Positions 32,418 through 41,391 of a DNA stretch of 58,635 bases are shown here, piece after piece. How positions within the stretch are numbered: the stretch's first letter is position 1; each line of letters opens with the position of its first letter. Position numbers and translations under genes: made by a program. Source of the stretch: Verrucomicrobiota bacterium (lineage in GTDB: Bacteria; Verrucomicrobiota; Verrucomicrobiia; Limisphaerales; UBA8199). A model generated the notes under the pieces. It was given only the letters and a program-made list of their open reading frames with translations. It did no database searches and was not told where the DNA came from. Location: NCBI GenBank assembly GCA_029974925.1, contig JARKQH010000206.1:1-58635 (forward strand). The letters run 5' to 3'.

Positions 32418-35375
32418 ATGCGTACCTTCCGTAACCTTTGTTGCGCCACAGGGTTGGGCCTTCTGCTGTGTTTTTCCCACGCGGGAGTTTGCGCCGTTCA
32501 CGGCGCCAGCCTGCTGCCGCCCGGGTTCCGTCCCCTGCCGCTCGGCATTCATGCGCTGGTGGGCGCCAAAGTGGTGCCCTCGCCCGGCAGCGAAATCGCC
32601 AACGGCACCGTCCTGATCCGCGACGGCTTGATCGAGGCCGTCGGCCAGGACGTCCCCGTGCCGGCCGATGCGCGGGTCTGGACCTGCCGCGGGCTCACCA
32701 TTTATGCCGGCTTCATTGACCCCCTGGTGGTTCCCGCCGCCACCAACGCCCCCGCCGCCACTTCGGCCGCCGAGCCCGACCGGCGCCTCGAGTTGACCTC
32801 CCCGCCGCTCCAGTTTTTCGGCGCCCCCGGAGTCCAGACGGACCCCGGCGCCGCCGGGCCGGGGGCGGCCGTGTCCCGGATCCGGCCCGAGGAGCGCAGG
32901 GTCCGGCATTACACCCCGCAGCCCAAGGAACTCGAGCCGCTCCGTGACCTGGGATTCACCGCCGGTGTCATGGCGCCCGCCAGCGGCATTCTGCGGGGAA
33001 CCAGCGCCCTGGTGCTGCTGACGGAGGAAAACCCCAACGAGCTTGTGCTCAAGCCGGACGTCTTCCAGCACGTGAGTTTCGAGACCGCTCCGGCAGCCGA
33101 CCGGCTCTATCCCAGCTCCCTGATGGGAATCATCGCGGCCGTGCGCCAAACCTTTCTTGACGCCCGCCACTACGCGGCCGACTGGGAGGATTTCCGCGCC
33201 GGTTCACGCCCGCGCTCCCGTCCGCCCTTCGATCCGTCGTTGGAAGCCCTCCAGCCGGTGCTCGCGAAGAAGACCCCCGTGCTGTTTGAACCCGGCAGCG
33301 CCCTGATGGCGGACCGCGCGGCGCGGCTGGGCCGCGAGCTCGAGATCGAGTTTTGTCTCGTTTCCTCCGGGCAGGAATGGCGCCGGCCCGACCTGGCGCG
33401 GGCCAGCCGGGCCGCCTTCATCGTCCCGCTGGATTTTCCCGAACTGCCCAAAATGCCGGAGCCGGAGGACTGGGACCCGGTTGACCTCGACGCCTTGCGG
33501 GCGTGGGATTGGGCGGCGGAGAATCCCGCCCTGCTCCGGCGGCAGGGGCTGGATATTGCGCTGACCACTTATGGCTTGAAAGACCGCAAAAAGTTCCGCG
33601 CCCACCTGCGCCGGGCGCTGGATCGCGGGCTGAGCGAAACCGATGCCCTCGCCGCCCTGACGGTGATTCCGGCGCGTCTCTGCGGCGCCAGCGATTACCT
33701 TGGCACCATCGAACCCGGCAAATTGGCCAATCTCACCGTCGTGGAGGGCGGCGGCTACTTCGAGCCCGATGCCCCCCTCCACTCCGTGTGGATTGAGGGC
33801 CGCATCCACCTTCCCGCCGCGGCGCCCAAATCGGGCAAGAGCGGCGCCGGAGAAGCCGATGCCGCCACGTCTCACCCGGCGGAACCGACAAAGGCGGCGG
33901 CGAAAGAAAAGCCGGCCCGGGACGAGGCCTTGCGCGCGGCGCACCGGTCCCGCGTGGCGCAATCGCCGCTGGAGGGCCGCGGGCCGGTGGCCGAACCGCG
34001 GTCGGTCCTGGTGAAGGAGGCGGTGGTCTGGACGTGCGGCCCCGCCGGGGTGCTGAGCAATGCGGACCTGCTCATCGCGGAGGGCAAGGTCAAAGCCGTG
34101 GGCCGCGGGCTTTCCGTGCGCTCGGATTATCCGGGGCCGCCGCTGGTGATTGAAGGCGCGGGGTTTCACGTCACGCCGGGGCTGATTGACGCGCACAGTC
34201 ATACCGCCATCCTCGGGGCGGTCAACGAATCCACCCTGCCTTCGACCGCCATGGTGCGCATCGCGGACGTGGTGAACTCCGAAACCGACCATCTCTACCA
34301 GCAGCTCGCCGGCGGGGTCACCACCGTCAACCTCTACCACGGTTCCGCCAATCCGATCGGGGGCCAGAGTTGTGTGATCAAGCTGCGGGACGGGGCGCCG
34401 CCGCACGAACTCATCTTCGACGCCGCCCCGCCCGGCATCAAGTTCGCCCTGGGTGAGAACGTCAAGCAGGCCAACTGGGGCGACAAAGCCGTGACCCGTT
34501 TTCCCCAGACCCGCATGGGCGTTCAGGCTTTCATCGCCAATCGCTTCACCGCCGCGCGCCAGTACCTGGCCGAGTGGGACGATTACCGCGCCGGGCGCCG
34601 CCGGCCCGGCGCGGGCGTGCCCCGGCGCGATCTCGAGCTCGAGGCGCTGGGCGAGGTGCTCCAAGGCAAACGCTGGATTCACTGCCACGCCTATCGCCAG
34701 GATGAAATCCTCATGATGCTTCGGCTCATGGAGCAATTCGGCGTCACGGTGGGCACCTTCGAGCATGTCCTGGAGGGCTACAAGGTGGCCGACGAAATCG
34801 CCCGCCACGGCGCGGGCGCATCCACCTTTGCGGACTGGTGGGCCTACAAGTTCGAGGTTTATGACGCCATTCCCTACAACGGCGCCCTGATGCATCAACG
34901 CGGCGTGCTGGTTTCCTTCAACTCCGACAGCTCCGAAATGGCGCGGCGCCTGTACGGCGAGGCGGCCAAAGCGGTCAAGTTCGGCGGCCTGGCCGAGACG
35001 GAGGCGCTCAAACTGGTGACGCTGAATCCCGCCAGGCAACTGCGGCTCGACTCGCGCATTGGCAGCCTTGAACCCGGCAAAGACGCCGATTTCGTCGTCT
35101 GGTCCGGCGCCCCGCTGGATTCCACCAGTCTTTGTCTTCAAACCTGGATTGAGGGCCGGAAGTATTTCGACCGGGCGCTGGCCGCTGAACGGGCCGGCCG
35201 CCTGGCCCGCGAGCGCGAAGCGCTGATCGCCAAGGCCAGGCAAATCCAGAAGCTTTCCGGCACCCGCGGGTCTCGCGACGAGGCCGACGACCCCGCCGCG
35301 TTCTTCAAGACCTGCCTCGAACACCAGCACGACGGTTTGGACCGCGACTGCCTGGACGATGTCACCCTGCGCTAA
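32418..35375 (+). CDS. Exported double-domain amidohydrolase-family protein
   Basis: A 985-residue protein, two amidohydrolase-like units in one chain. The ATG at 32418 gives MRTFRNLCCATGLGLLLCFSHAG, a signal peptide. The first unit (about 40-470) has the fold markers (GLTIYAGFIDPLV; IEPGKLANLTVVEGG) but lacks the HxH metal motif. A charged linker follows at about 475-540. The second unit (about 545-940) keeps GLIDAHSHTA and IHCHAYRQDEI and ends GSLEPGKDADFVVWSG, so it should bind metal. It may hydrolyse a cyclic amide or peptide outside the cytoplasm. A second amidohydrolase follows with one base between. The 5' end is duplicated as a relic at 23837-24062. Confidence 0.85.
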   Translation: MRTFRNLCCATGLGLLLCFSHAGVCAVHGASLLPPGFRPLPLGIHALVGAKVVPSPGSEIANGTVLIRDGLIEAVGQDVPVPADARVWTCRGLTIYAGFIDPLVVPAATNAPAATSAAEPDRRLELTSPPLQFFGAPGVQTDPGAAGPGAAVSRIRPEERRVRHYTPQPKELEPLRDLGFTAGVMAPASGILRGTSALVLLTEENPNELVLKPDVFQHVSFETAPAADRLYPSSLMGIIAAVRQTFLDARHYAADWEDFRAGSRPRSRPPFDPSLEALQPVLAKKTPVLFEPGSALMADRAARLGRELEIEFCLVSSGQEWRRPDLARASRAAFIVPLDFPELPKMPEPEDWDPVDLDALRAWDWAAENPALLRRQGLDIALTTYGLKDRKKFRAHLRRALDRGLSETDALAALTVIPARLCGASDYLGTIEPGKLANLTVVEGGGYFEPDAPLHSVWIEGRIHLPAAAPKSGKSGAGEADAATSHPAEPTKAAAKEKPARDEALRAAHRSRVAQSPLEGRGPVAEPRSVLVKEAVVWTCGPAGVLSNADLLIAEGKVKAVGRGLSVRSDYPGPPLVIEGAGFHVTPGLIDAHSHTAILGAVNESTLPSTAMVRIADVVNSETDHLYQQLAGGVTTVNLYHGSANPIGGQSCVIKLRDGAPPHELIFDAAPPGIKFALGENVKQANWGDKAVTRFPQTRMGVQAFIANRFTAARQYLAEWDDYRAGRRRPGAGVPRRDLELEALGEVLQGKRWIHCHAYRQDEILMMLRLMEQFGVTVGTFEHVLEGYKVADEIARHGAGASTFADWWAYKFEVYDAIPYNGALMHQRGVLVSFNSDSSEMARRLYGEAAKAVKFGGLAETEALKLVTLNPARQLRLDSRIGSLEPGKDADFVVWSGAPLDSTSLCLQTWIEGRKYFDRALAAERAGRLAREREALIAKARQIQKLSGTRGSRDEADDPAAFFKTCLEHQHDGLDRDCLDDVTLR

Positions 35376-35376
35376 C

Positions 35377-36699
35377 ATGAAGCTCCTGACCCTGCCTGCT
35401 CCCCTTTGCCTCCTGAGCTTGGCGGCCGCCCTGGCCGCCAACGCCTCGGGTCAACCGCTCCTGCTCACTGGCGCCACCGTCCATCCGGTCACGGCGCCTC
35501 CGCTCTCGCCCGGCCAGGTGCTCATCCAAGCGGGCAAAATCGCCGCTGTGGGCACGAACCTTGATGCGCCCGGCGCCACGATCCTTGATCTCTCCGGCCA
35601 GCACCTTTACCCCGGTTTGATCGCCTTGAACACCGTCCTCGGCCTCACGGAGATCAGCGCCGTTCGCGCCACCGAGGACACCACCGAGGTGGGCGATTAC
35701 ACCCCCGAGGTTCAATCCTGGATTGCCGTCAACCCGGACTCCGAGCTGATCCCTGTTGCCCGCGCCAACGGCATTGCCTGTTTCGAACCCGCCCCTCGCG
35801 GCGGCATCGTCGCCGGACAATCCGCGCTGCTGGCCACCGACGGCTGGGGCATCGAGCAGATGACCCTCCGCCAGCCCCTCGCCCTGCACCTCTACTGGCC
35901 GGCCATGGACTTGAACCTCGCAAACCGTCCCCCGACAAAAACCAGGCCCAAGTCTCTCGAAGAGCAGGCGCGCGAACGCCAGACCAAACTTCGCGACCTG
36001 ATGGCGTTTTTCGAGGAAGCCAGAGCCTACGCCCAGGCCAAAGCCGCGGCCGCCAAGGGCAAGGCCGCTCCGCCCCCCCTCGTCCCCGCCTGGGAAGCCA
36101 TGCTGCCGTATGTCGAGGGCCGTCTCCCCGTCGTCGTTCACGCGGACACCACCCGCCAAATCCGCGCCGTCCTCGCCTGGGCAAGCACCAACCACTTCCG
36201 GCTCATGCTCGCCGGCGGACGCGAAGCCGCCCGCGTCGCCGACCTCATCGCTGCGGCCAAAATCCCCGTTATTTACACCCACACGTTTACCCAGCCCTTC
36301 CGCGACACCGACGCTTACGACACCCCCTTCGCCACGCCCGGGATTTTGCGCCGTGCTGGGGTCAAAATCGCCTTCAGCATCGGCTCCGACAGCTTCAACG
36401 CCCCGCTCATCAAGAATCTCCCCTACGCCGCGGCCCAGGCCGTCGCCTTCGGTCTCCCCCGCGAGGAAGCCCTCAAAGCCATTACCCTTTACCCCGCCCA
36501 GATGGGCGGCATTGCCGACCGGCTCGGCTCGATCGAAGCCGGCAAGGACGCCTCGCTGTTCGCCGCCACCGGGGACATTCTCGACATCCGCTCCCGCGTC
36601 ACCCGCATGTGGATCGCCGGCGCGGAGGTCAGCCTCGAAAACCGGCACACCCGGCTCTACCAAAAATACCAGGCCCGTCCCAAGCCGAAGTCGCCGTAA
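35377..36699 (+). CDS. Exported amidohydrolase-like protein without metal ligands
   Basis: A 440-residue protein. The start at 35377, one base after the previous stop, gives MKLLTLPAPLCLLSLAAALA, a signal peptide. Typical amidohydrolase entry and exit motifs are present (LYPGLIALNT; GSIEAGKDASLFAATGD), but the HxH and downstream histidines expected of active enzymes are not visible in the first strand. It may be a regulatory or structural partner of the preceding protein, forming a heteromer. Tight coupling supports joint action. Confidence 0.8.
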   Translation: MKLLTLPAPLCLLSLAAALAANASGQPLLLTGATVHPVTAPPLSPGQVLIQAGKIAAVGTNLDAPGATILDLSGQHLYPGLIALNTVLGLTEISAVRATEDTTEVGDYTPEVQSWIAVNPDSELIPVARANGIACFEPAPRGGIVAGQSALLATDGWGIEQMTLRQPLALHLYWPAMDLNLANRPPTKTRPKSLEEQARERQTKLRDLMAFFEEARAYAQAKAAAAKGKAAPPPLVPAWEAMLPYVEGRLPVVVHADTTRQIRAVLAWASTNHFRLMLAGGREAARVADLIAAAKIPVIYTHTFTQPFRDTDAYDTPFATPGILRRAGVKIAFSIGSDSFNAPLIKNLPYAAAQAVAFGLPREEALKAITLYPAQMGGIADRLGSIEAGKDASLFAATGDILDIRSRVTRMWIAGAEVSLENRHTRLYQKYQARPKPKSP

Positions 36700-36872
36700 G
36701 CCCGGCCCCCGGCGCCAGCCGGACGATCTATTGGGCTGGAACGGGGTCCCGGCCGGCGGGCAGGGTCGGGCGTTGATCAGCTCACCTGCCCCCCGAAAGG
36801 CAAGGCCCCCACGGGTTCTGTTTTGATTGGATTTATTTTGATTTGCATCGCCCCCCGCGCAAGCATGGGCGC

Positions 36873-38102
36873 ATGAAGAATCGAATCGGGCTGTTCCTGC
36901 TGGCCGCCTTCGCCCTCGCGTGCTCCGCGGCGGCCGAAGTCAAACTCGGCAACGAAGTCCTCGCCGCTTCCGGCTTCAAGGTGCTCAAGGGCAAACGCGT
37001 CGGGCTGATCACCAACCCCTCCGGCGTCAACCGCAACCTCGACTCGACCCTCGAAATCCTGCGGGCCGCCCCCGGCGTCAACCTCGTTGCTCTCTTCGGC
37101 CCCGAACACGGCATTTACGGCGATGTTCCCGCCGGCGACAAAATCCAGAGCCGCACCGACGAACGCACCGGGCTGCCCGTCCATTCCCTCTACGGCGTCA
37201 CCCGCAAGCCCACCCCCGAGATGCTCGCCGGTCTGGACGCCCTGGTCTATGACCTTCAAGACACCGGCTGCCGCTCCTACACCTATATCAGCACCATGGG
37301 CGTCGCCATGGAAGCGTGCGCCGAAGCCGGCCTCGAGTTTATCGTCCTGGACCGCCCCAACCCGCTCGGCGGCTTGCGCGTCGAAGGCCCCATGCTCGAG
37401 GACAAATTCCGCTCCTTTGTCAGCCAGTGGGACGTCCCCTACGTTTATGGCATGACCTGCGGCGAACTTGCCCGCATGATCAACGGCGAACGCTGGATCA
37501 AAAAACCCTGCAAACTCACCGTCGTGCCCCTCAAAGGCTGGAAACGCTGGATGACCTGGCGCGACACCGGCCTGCCGTGGGTGCCCGCCTCGCCCCACGT
37601 TCCCCACGGCGAGTCGCCCCTCTTCCAGGTGGCCGTCGGCATGCTCGGCGAAATCGGCGGCGTCAGCACCGGCATCGGCTACACCCTGCCTTTCCAGTGC
37701 ATCGCCGCGCCCGGCCTGGACCCGCACCAGTTCGCCGCGGCCCTCAACAGCCACCGGCTGCCCGGCATCCGCTTCAAACCCATCACCTACAAACCTTACT
37801 ACTTTACCTTCAAGGACCAGGTCATCAGCGGCGTGCAACTTTACTTTACCGACCCCGCCCGCGCGCCGCTGACCGCCGTCAACTTCTACGCGCTCGAGGC
37901 GCTCAAAAAAACCGCCGGCCTCGACCTCTTCGCCGAAGCCGTCAAGGCCAACAAGAGCTTTGCCATGTTTGACAAAGTCAACGGCACGGACGCCACCCGC
38001 CTTGCCCTCCAGGCCGACACCCCGGCCGCCCAAATTGTCGCCGCCTGGGCCCCGGGCGAGCAGGCCTTCCGCGCTCAGCGGAAGAAATACCTCCTCTACT
38101 GA
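36873..38102 (+). CDS. DUF1343 family protein, NamZ-like exo-N-acetylmuramidase
   Basis: A 409-residue exported protein; the start at 36873 gives MKNRIGLFLLAAFALACSAA. The family hallmarks GLITNPSGVNRNLDSTLEIL, LFGPEHGIYGD, YDLQDTGCRSYTYISTM and VLDRPNPLGG are all present. Characterised members (NamZ) remove terminal N-acetylmuramic acid from peptidoglycan fragments. This fits the following lytic transglycosylase and suggests cell-wall recycling or scavenging. Length is normal. Confidence 0.9.
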   Translation: MKNRIGLFLLAAFALACSAAAEVKLGNEVLAASGFKVLKGKRVGLITNPSGVNRNLDSTLEILRAAPGVNLVALFGPEHGIYGDVPAGDKIQSRTDERTGLPVHSLYGVTRKPTPEMLAGLDALVYDLQDTGCRSYTYISTMGVAMEACAEAGLEFIVLDRPNPLGGLRVEGPMLEDKFRSFVSQWDVPYVYGMTCGELARMINGERWIKKPCKLTVVPLKGWKRWMTWRDTGLPWVPASPHVPHGESPLFQVAVGMLGEIGGVSTGIGYTLPFQCIAAPGLDPHQFAAALNSHRLPGIRFKPITYKPYYFTFKDQVISGVQLYFTDPARAPLTAVNFYALEALKKTAGLDLFAEAVKANKSFAMFDKVNGTDATRLALQADTPAAQIVAAWAPGEQAFRAQRKKYLLY

Positions 38103-38356
38103 GCCCCCCCGCCTGCGCCGGGCGGGTCGGGTTTGCGGGCTGCATGCCCCCCTCAGGTCTCTCCAGCTTGCGCTGTCCCCGTTTGTGTCCTGGGGAAACA
38201 CCCTGGCCAACAGGCCGGCCAGCACACCAGCTTCTGCCGGGTGCAGCCAATTTGGCCCGTCGAGGTCATGGCACCGAGACCCTGTCCCTGCGCCGGCGCG
38301 GGGCCGCGCCATTCTGGCGTGGCGCGGGGCTGGGCAGTCTGGTAGGAATGATTTCC

Positions 38357-40333
38357 ATGAAATCGCACCATGCACTGCCGCGCGGTTGGTTTTGGCTTCC
38401 GACCGTGCTTTTTGCCAGCGTCGTCATTGGCCGGCCGGTGGGAATGGAGGAACTGTACCGCCTGGACCGACTGGCCGTTTTCAAGAGCTCGGCCGCCATC
38501 GGTTCGGTTTCGAGCTATGACCGGTCGGGAGGCAACGACGATGGCTTTTCCGGACGGTACTCCTTTGTTCGCAAGGAGGGGGACTACCTGGTGTTGGCGG
38601 ATTTGAAGGGGCCGGGGGTGATTTACCGGGTTTGGACTCCGACGCCGACGGAGGACCGGCTGGAATTTTTATTCGACGGCGAGGCCCGGCCCCGGCTTGA
38701 GCTCAAGTTTGTGGATTTGTTTCTGGGCAAGCACCCCCTGTTTCCCGCGCCGTTGGCAGGCTTTGGGGCCGGCGGCTACTACTGCTACGTCCCGCTGCCT
38801 TTCGAGAAATCCTGCGTGGTGCGGATTCGGGCCCCCAAGGTTCAGTTTTACCAGATCAATCACGCGCGCTACGAAAGCGGCGCTCCGGTAAAAACGTTTC
38901 AGCCCGATCTGCCGCCGGCCGAGCTCGACCACCGCTCGAAGGCCCTCGAGTTGTTTCGCGGGGCGGGAACGGATGTCAGCCGCTTTATCGCGCCGCCCGG
39001 GGCGTCGGTCGAGGTCGCGGCCTCGGCCTTTTCGCTGGCTCCAGCGGCCGCGCAGAAAGTGTTCGAGGCCCGGCAAGGCGGGCGGATCATCGGCTTGCGG
39101 GTCTCGCCCGCGAGCGTGGTGGCGGGCAAAGCGCGCGATCTGCTGCTCCGTATTTCATTCGATGGCGAGCCGCCGGCGGTGCTGTGTCCGTTGGGGGATT
39201 TCTTCGGATACGCCTGGGGGCAGCCGGCGATGAAATCGCTGTTGGTGGGCACCGTGGGCGAAACCAATTACTGTTATTTTCCCATGCCATTCCGTCAGTC
39301 CGCGTTGGTCGAGCTGGTGTCGGAGCGGTCGCAACCGGCCGACTTGCGCGTTGAAATCCTCCATTGTCGGTCTCCCCAGGCGGCGGACGAGGGGAGGTTC
39401 CACGCCCTGTGGCGCCGGGAGAACCCGACTCGCCTCGGCGAGCCCTACACGATGCTGCGGACGGAGGGGCGGGGGCACCTGGTGGGAGTGGTGCTGCAGG
39501 CGCAGGGATTCGAGTCGGGCAAAACGCTGTTCTTCGAAGGGGATGATCAGACGACAGTGGATGGCGAGCTGGTCATTCACGGGACGGGTTCGGAGGATTT
39601 CTTCAATGGCGGCTGGTATGACGTGCCGGACCGGTGGGAGAAGCGGATTTCGTTTCCCCTGAGCGGGTGTCTGGGTTACGCCAAACACCTGGGACGAACG
39701 GGCGCCTATCGTTTGTTCCTCGGGGACGCCTACGCCTTTCGCAAGAGTCTGCTGCAGACCATCGAGCATGCGGGCGAGAAAAACAGCATCCCCACCGATT
39801 ATTGCAGTGTGAGTTATTGGTACGCGGACCGCGCGCCCGCGGGCGGCATCACCCTCCCGCCCTTGAAAGACCGCGCAGTCGTGGACTTGAAAGAACTCGT
39901 GTTTCCGGCCGGCTGGCAACTGCCGATTTACGCCTGGTCCTTTGACCGCGCCACCCTGACGCGCAAACGGGAAAAAATTGGCAACGAGGAGCTGCGCTAC
40001 CTGTCGCTGACCGCAAGCGGGACCGATTGGTTCGGCCCGCATTTCATCTCGCCGATTTGCGACGTGCCGGCGGGTGGCCGCTACGCCGTGTACCTCGAGG
40101 CTGTGAAAGGCCCGGGCCAGGCCATCGTCCAATTGTTCCAGAACGAAAACCCGGCGGGCGAGCCGGTTGACCTCCATGCCGGCGAGCCGGTTCGGAGCCA
40201 GCGGCTGCTGCTGGGCCGGCTCGAACTGGCGGAAGGCCCCAACAACCTGATGCTGAAACTGGTCGGCAAGAACGAGAAATCAGCGGGCCTCGGCCTGGAC
40301 CTCGTGAATGTGGTGCTGGTGAAGGAGGACTGA
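38357..40333 (+). CDS. DUF2961 / GH172-family protein
   Basis: A 658-residue exported protein. I chose the ATG at 38357 because TAGGA (38343-38347) is 9 bases upstream and the N-terminus is a signal peptide; an ATG at 38348 is also possible. Family motifs are seen in SSYDRSGGNDDGFSG, PGVIYRVWTP, GGYYCYVPLPFEKSC and HGTGSEDFFNGGWY. DUF2961 proteins include GH172 enzymes acting on fructofuranose or arabinofuranose linkages. The C-terminus adds a beta-sandwich. The lytic transglycosylase gene starts 3 bases after the stop. Confidence 0.85.
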   Translation: MKSHHALPRGWFWLPTVLFASVVIGRPVGMEELYRLDRLAVFKSSAAIGSVSSYDRSGGNDDGFSGRYSFVRKEGDYLVLADLKGPGVIYRVWTPTPTEDRLEFLFDGEARPRLELKFVDLFLGKHPLFPAPLAGFGAGGYYCYVPLPFEKSCVVRIRAPKVQFYQINHARYESGAPVKTFQPDLPPAELDHRSKALELFRGAGTDVSRFIAPPGASVEVAASAFSLAPAAAQKVFEARQGGRIIGLRVSPASVVAGKARDLLLRISFDGEPPAVLCPLGDFFGYAWGQPAMKSLLVGTVGETNYCYFPMPFRQSALVELVSERSQPADLRVEILHCRSPQAADEGRFHALWRRENPTRLGEPYTMLRTEGRGHLVGVVLQAQGFESGKTLFFEGDDQTTVDGELVIHGTGSEDFFNGGWYDVPDRWEKRISFPLSGCLGYAKHLGRTGAYRLFLGDAYAFRKSLLQTIEHAGEKNSIPTDYCSVSYWYADRAPAGGITLPPLKDRAVVDLKELVFPAGWQLPIYAWSFDRATLTRKREKIGNEELRYLSLTASGTDWFGPHFISPICDVPAGGRYAVYLEAVKGPGQAIVQLFQNENPAGEPVDLHAGEPVRSQRLLLGRLELAEGPNNLMLKLVGKNEKSAGLGLDLVNVVLVKED

Positions 40334-40336
40334 GCC

Positions 40337-41305
40337 GTGTTCGGGCGGCAGTGGTGGGTTGCACTGATTGCGGCCGGTGTGGCCGCCGCGCCGGTCCCTG
40401 CCCAGGAGCTGGAGCTGGAGCTGGACCTGGAGGAAATGGCCCAATCGGTCGAAGCCTGGGCGGTGGAAAACCTGGACGAGAATGCGCTGCGGGTGCTGCG
40501 TGAAGCGGACCGGGAGCAAGTCTTGCGGTTCTTCACCGACATCCAGAAACAACTTCACGGGGACTACGTGCTCGACTTGGGCGGGTTGAAAGACGCGGCC
40601 CGGGCCGCACTCCCGCTGCTCCAACAATACGAGGAAACCGCGCCGTACGCCGCCTGGCTCAAACCGCGGCTGGATTACTTCGAGGTGGCGGATCAACTCA
40701 TCCTAAAAGTGCCCCCGCCCAAACCGGAGCCTGGCCAGCCGCCGCCGCCGCGCACCAATCCCCCGCCCGCGCTGCAACGGGAAATCTGGGTGCAAAAGCT
40801 GGCCGGGGAACCGTGGCCGCCGGCGGCCAAAACCCTTGTCCCCCAACTCAAGCCGATTTTCAAACAGGCCGGGGTTCCGCCGGAGCTGGTATGGATCGCG
40901 GAGGTGGAATCGTCGTTCGATCCCCGGGCCCGGAGCCCGGCAGGCGCGGCGGGACTGTTTCAGTTGATGCCGGCCACGGCGCGGCAACATGGCTTGCGAA
41001 CCACCTGGCCGCTGGATCAGCGGCTCAAACCGGAGCCCAGCGCCCGAGCAGCCGCCCAACACCTTGCTTACCTGTACCGCCAGTTCAAAGACTGGCGCCT
41101 CGCGCTGGCGGCCTACAACGCCGGCGAAGGCACCGTTCGCAACGCGCTGAAACGACAGGCCGCCGCCAGCTTTGACGCGATCGCCAGTCGTCTGCCCGCC
41201 GAAACCCAGATGTATGTGCCGAAGGTGGAGGCCGTGTTGCTCCGCCGCGAAGGTCTTTCGCTCAATCGCCTGCGTTTTCCCCCTGCTCCCGCAGGAAAGT
41301 CGTGA
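40337..41305 (+). CDS. Membrane-bound or exported lytic transglycosylase (SLT domain)
   Basis: A 322-residue protein starting with GTG at 40337, three bases after the previous stop. A signal peptide (WWVALIAAGVAAAPVPAQ) is followed by an acidic helical region. The SLT/MltD-type catalytic domain lies at about residues 170-290: VWIAEVESSFDPRARSP (catalytic Glu), GAAGLFQLMPATARQHGL, and LALAAYNAGEGTVRNAL. It would cleave peptidoglycan glycan strands. Together with the NamZ-like gene it points to wall turnover. Confidence 0.9.
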   Translation: MFGRQWWVALIAAGVAAAPVPAQELELELDLEEMAQSVEAWAVENLDENALRVLREADREQVLRFFTDIQKQLHGDYVLDLGGLKDAARAALPLLQQYEETAPYAAWLKPRLDYFEVADQLILKVPPPKPEPGQPPPPRTNPPPALQREIWVQKLAGEPWPPAAKTLVPQLKPIFKQAGVPPELVWIAEVESSFDPRARSPAGAAGLFQLMPATARQHGLRTTWPLDQRLKPEPSARAAAQHLAYLYRQFKDWRLALAAYNAGEGTVRNALKRQAAASFDAIASRLPAETQMYVPKVEAVLLRREGLSLNRLRFPPAPAGKS

Positions 41306-41341
41306 AGCCTGCCCCGGCGGTTTTTTCGCCGTGCGGGTTCG

Positions 41342-41370
41342 TTGACAGGGGGGGGTGGCACTGATAGTTT
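41342..41370 (+). promoter_or_regulatory. Sigma-70-like promoter before ileS
   Basis: TTGACA (41342-41347), a 17-base spacer, and TAGTTT (41365-41370) with TG one base before the -10 (extended -10). The start codon of ileS follows 22 bases later. Confidence 0.65.
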
Positions 41371-41391
41371 CCGCCTTCTTTAAGGCCTTGC

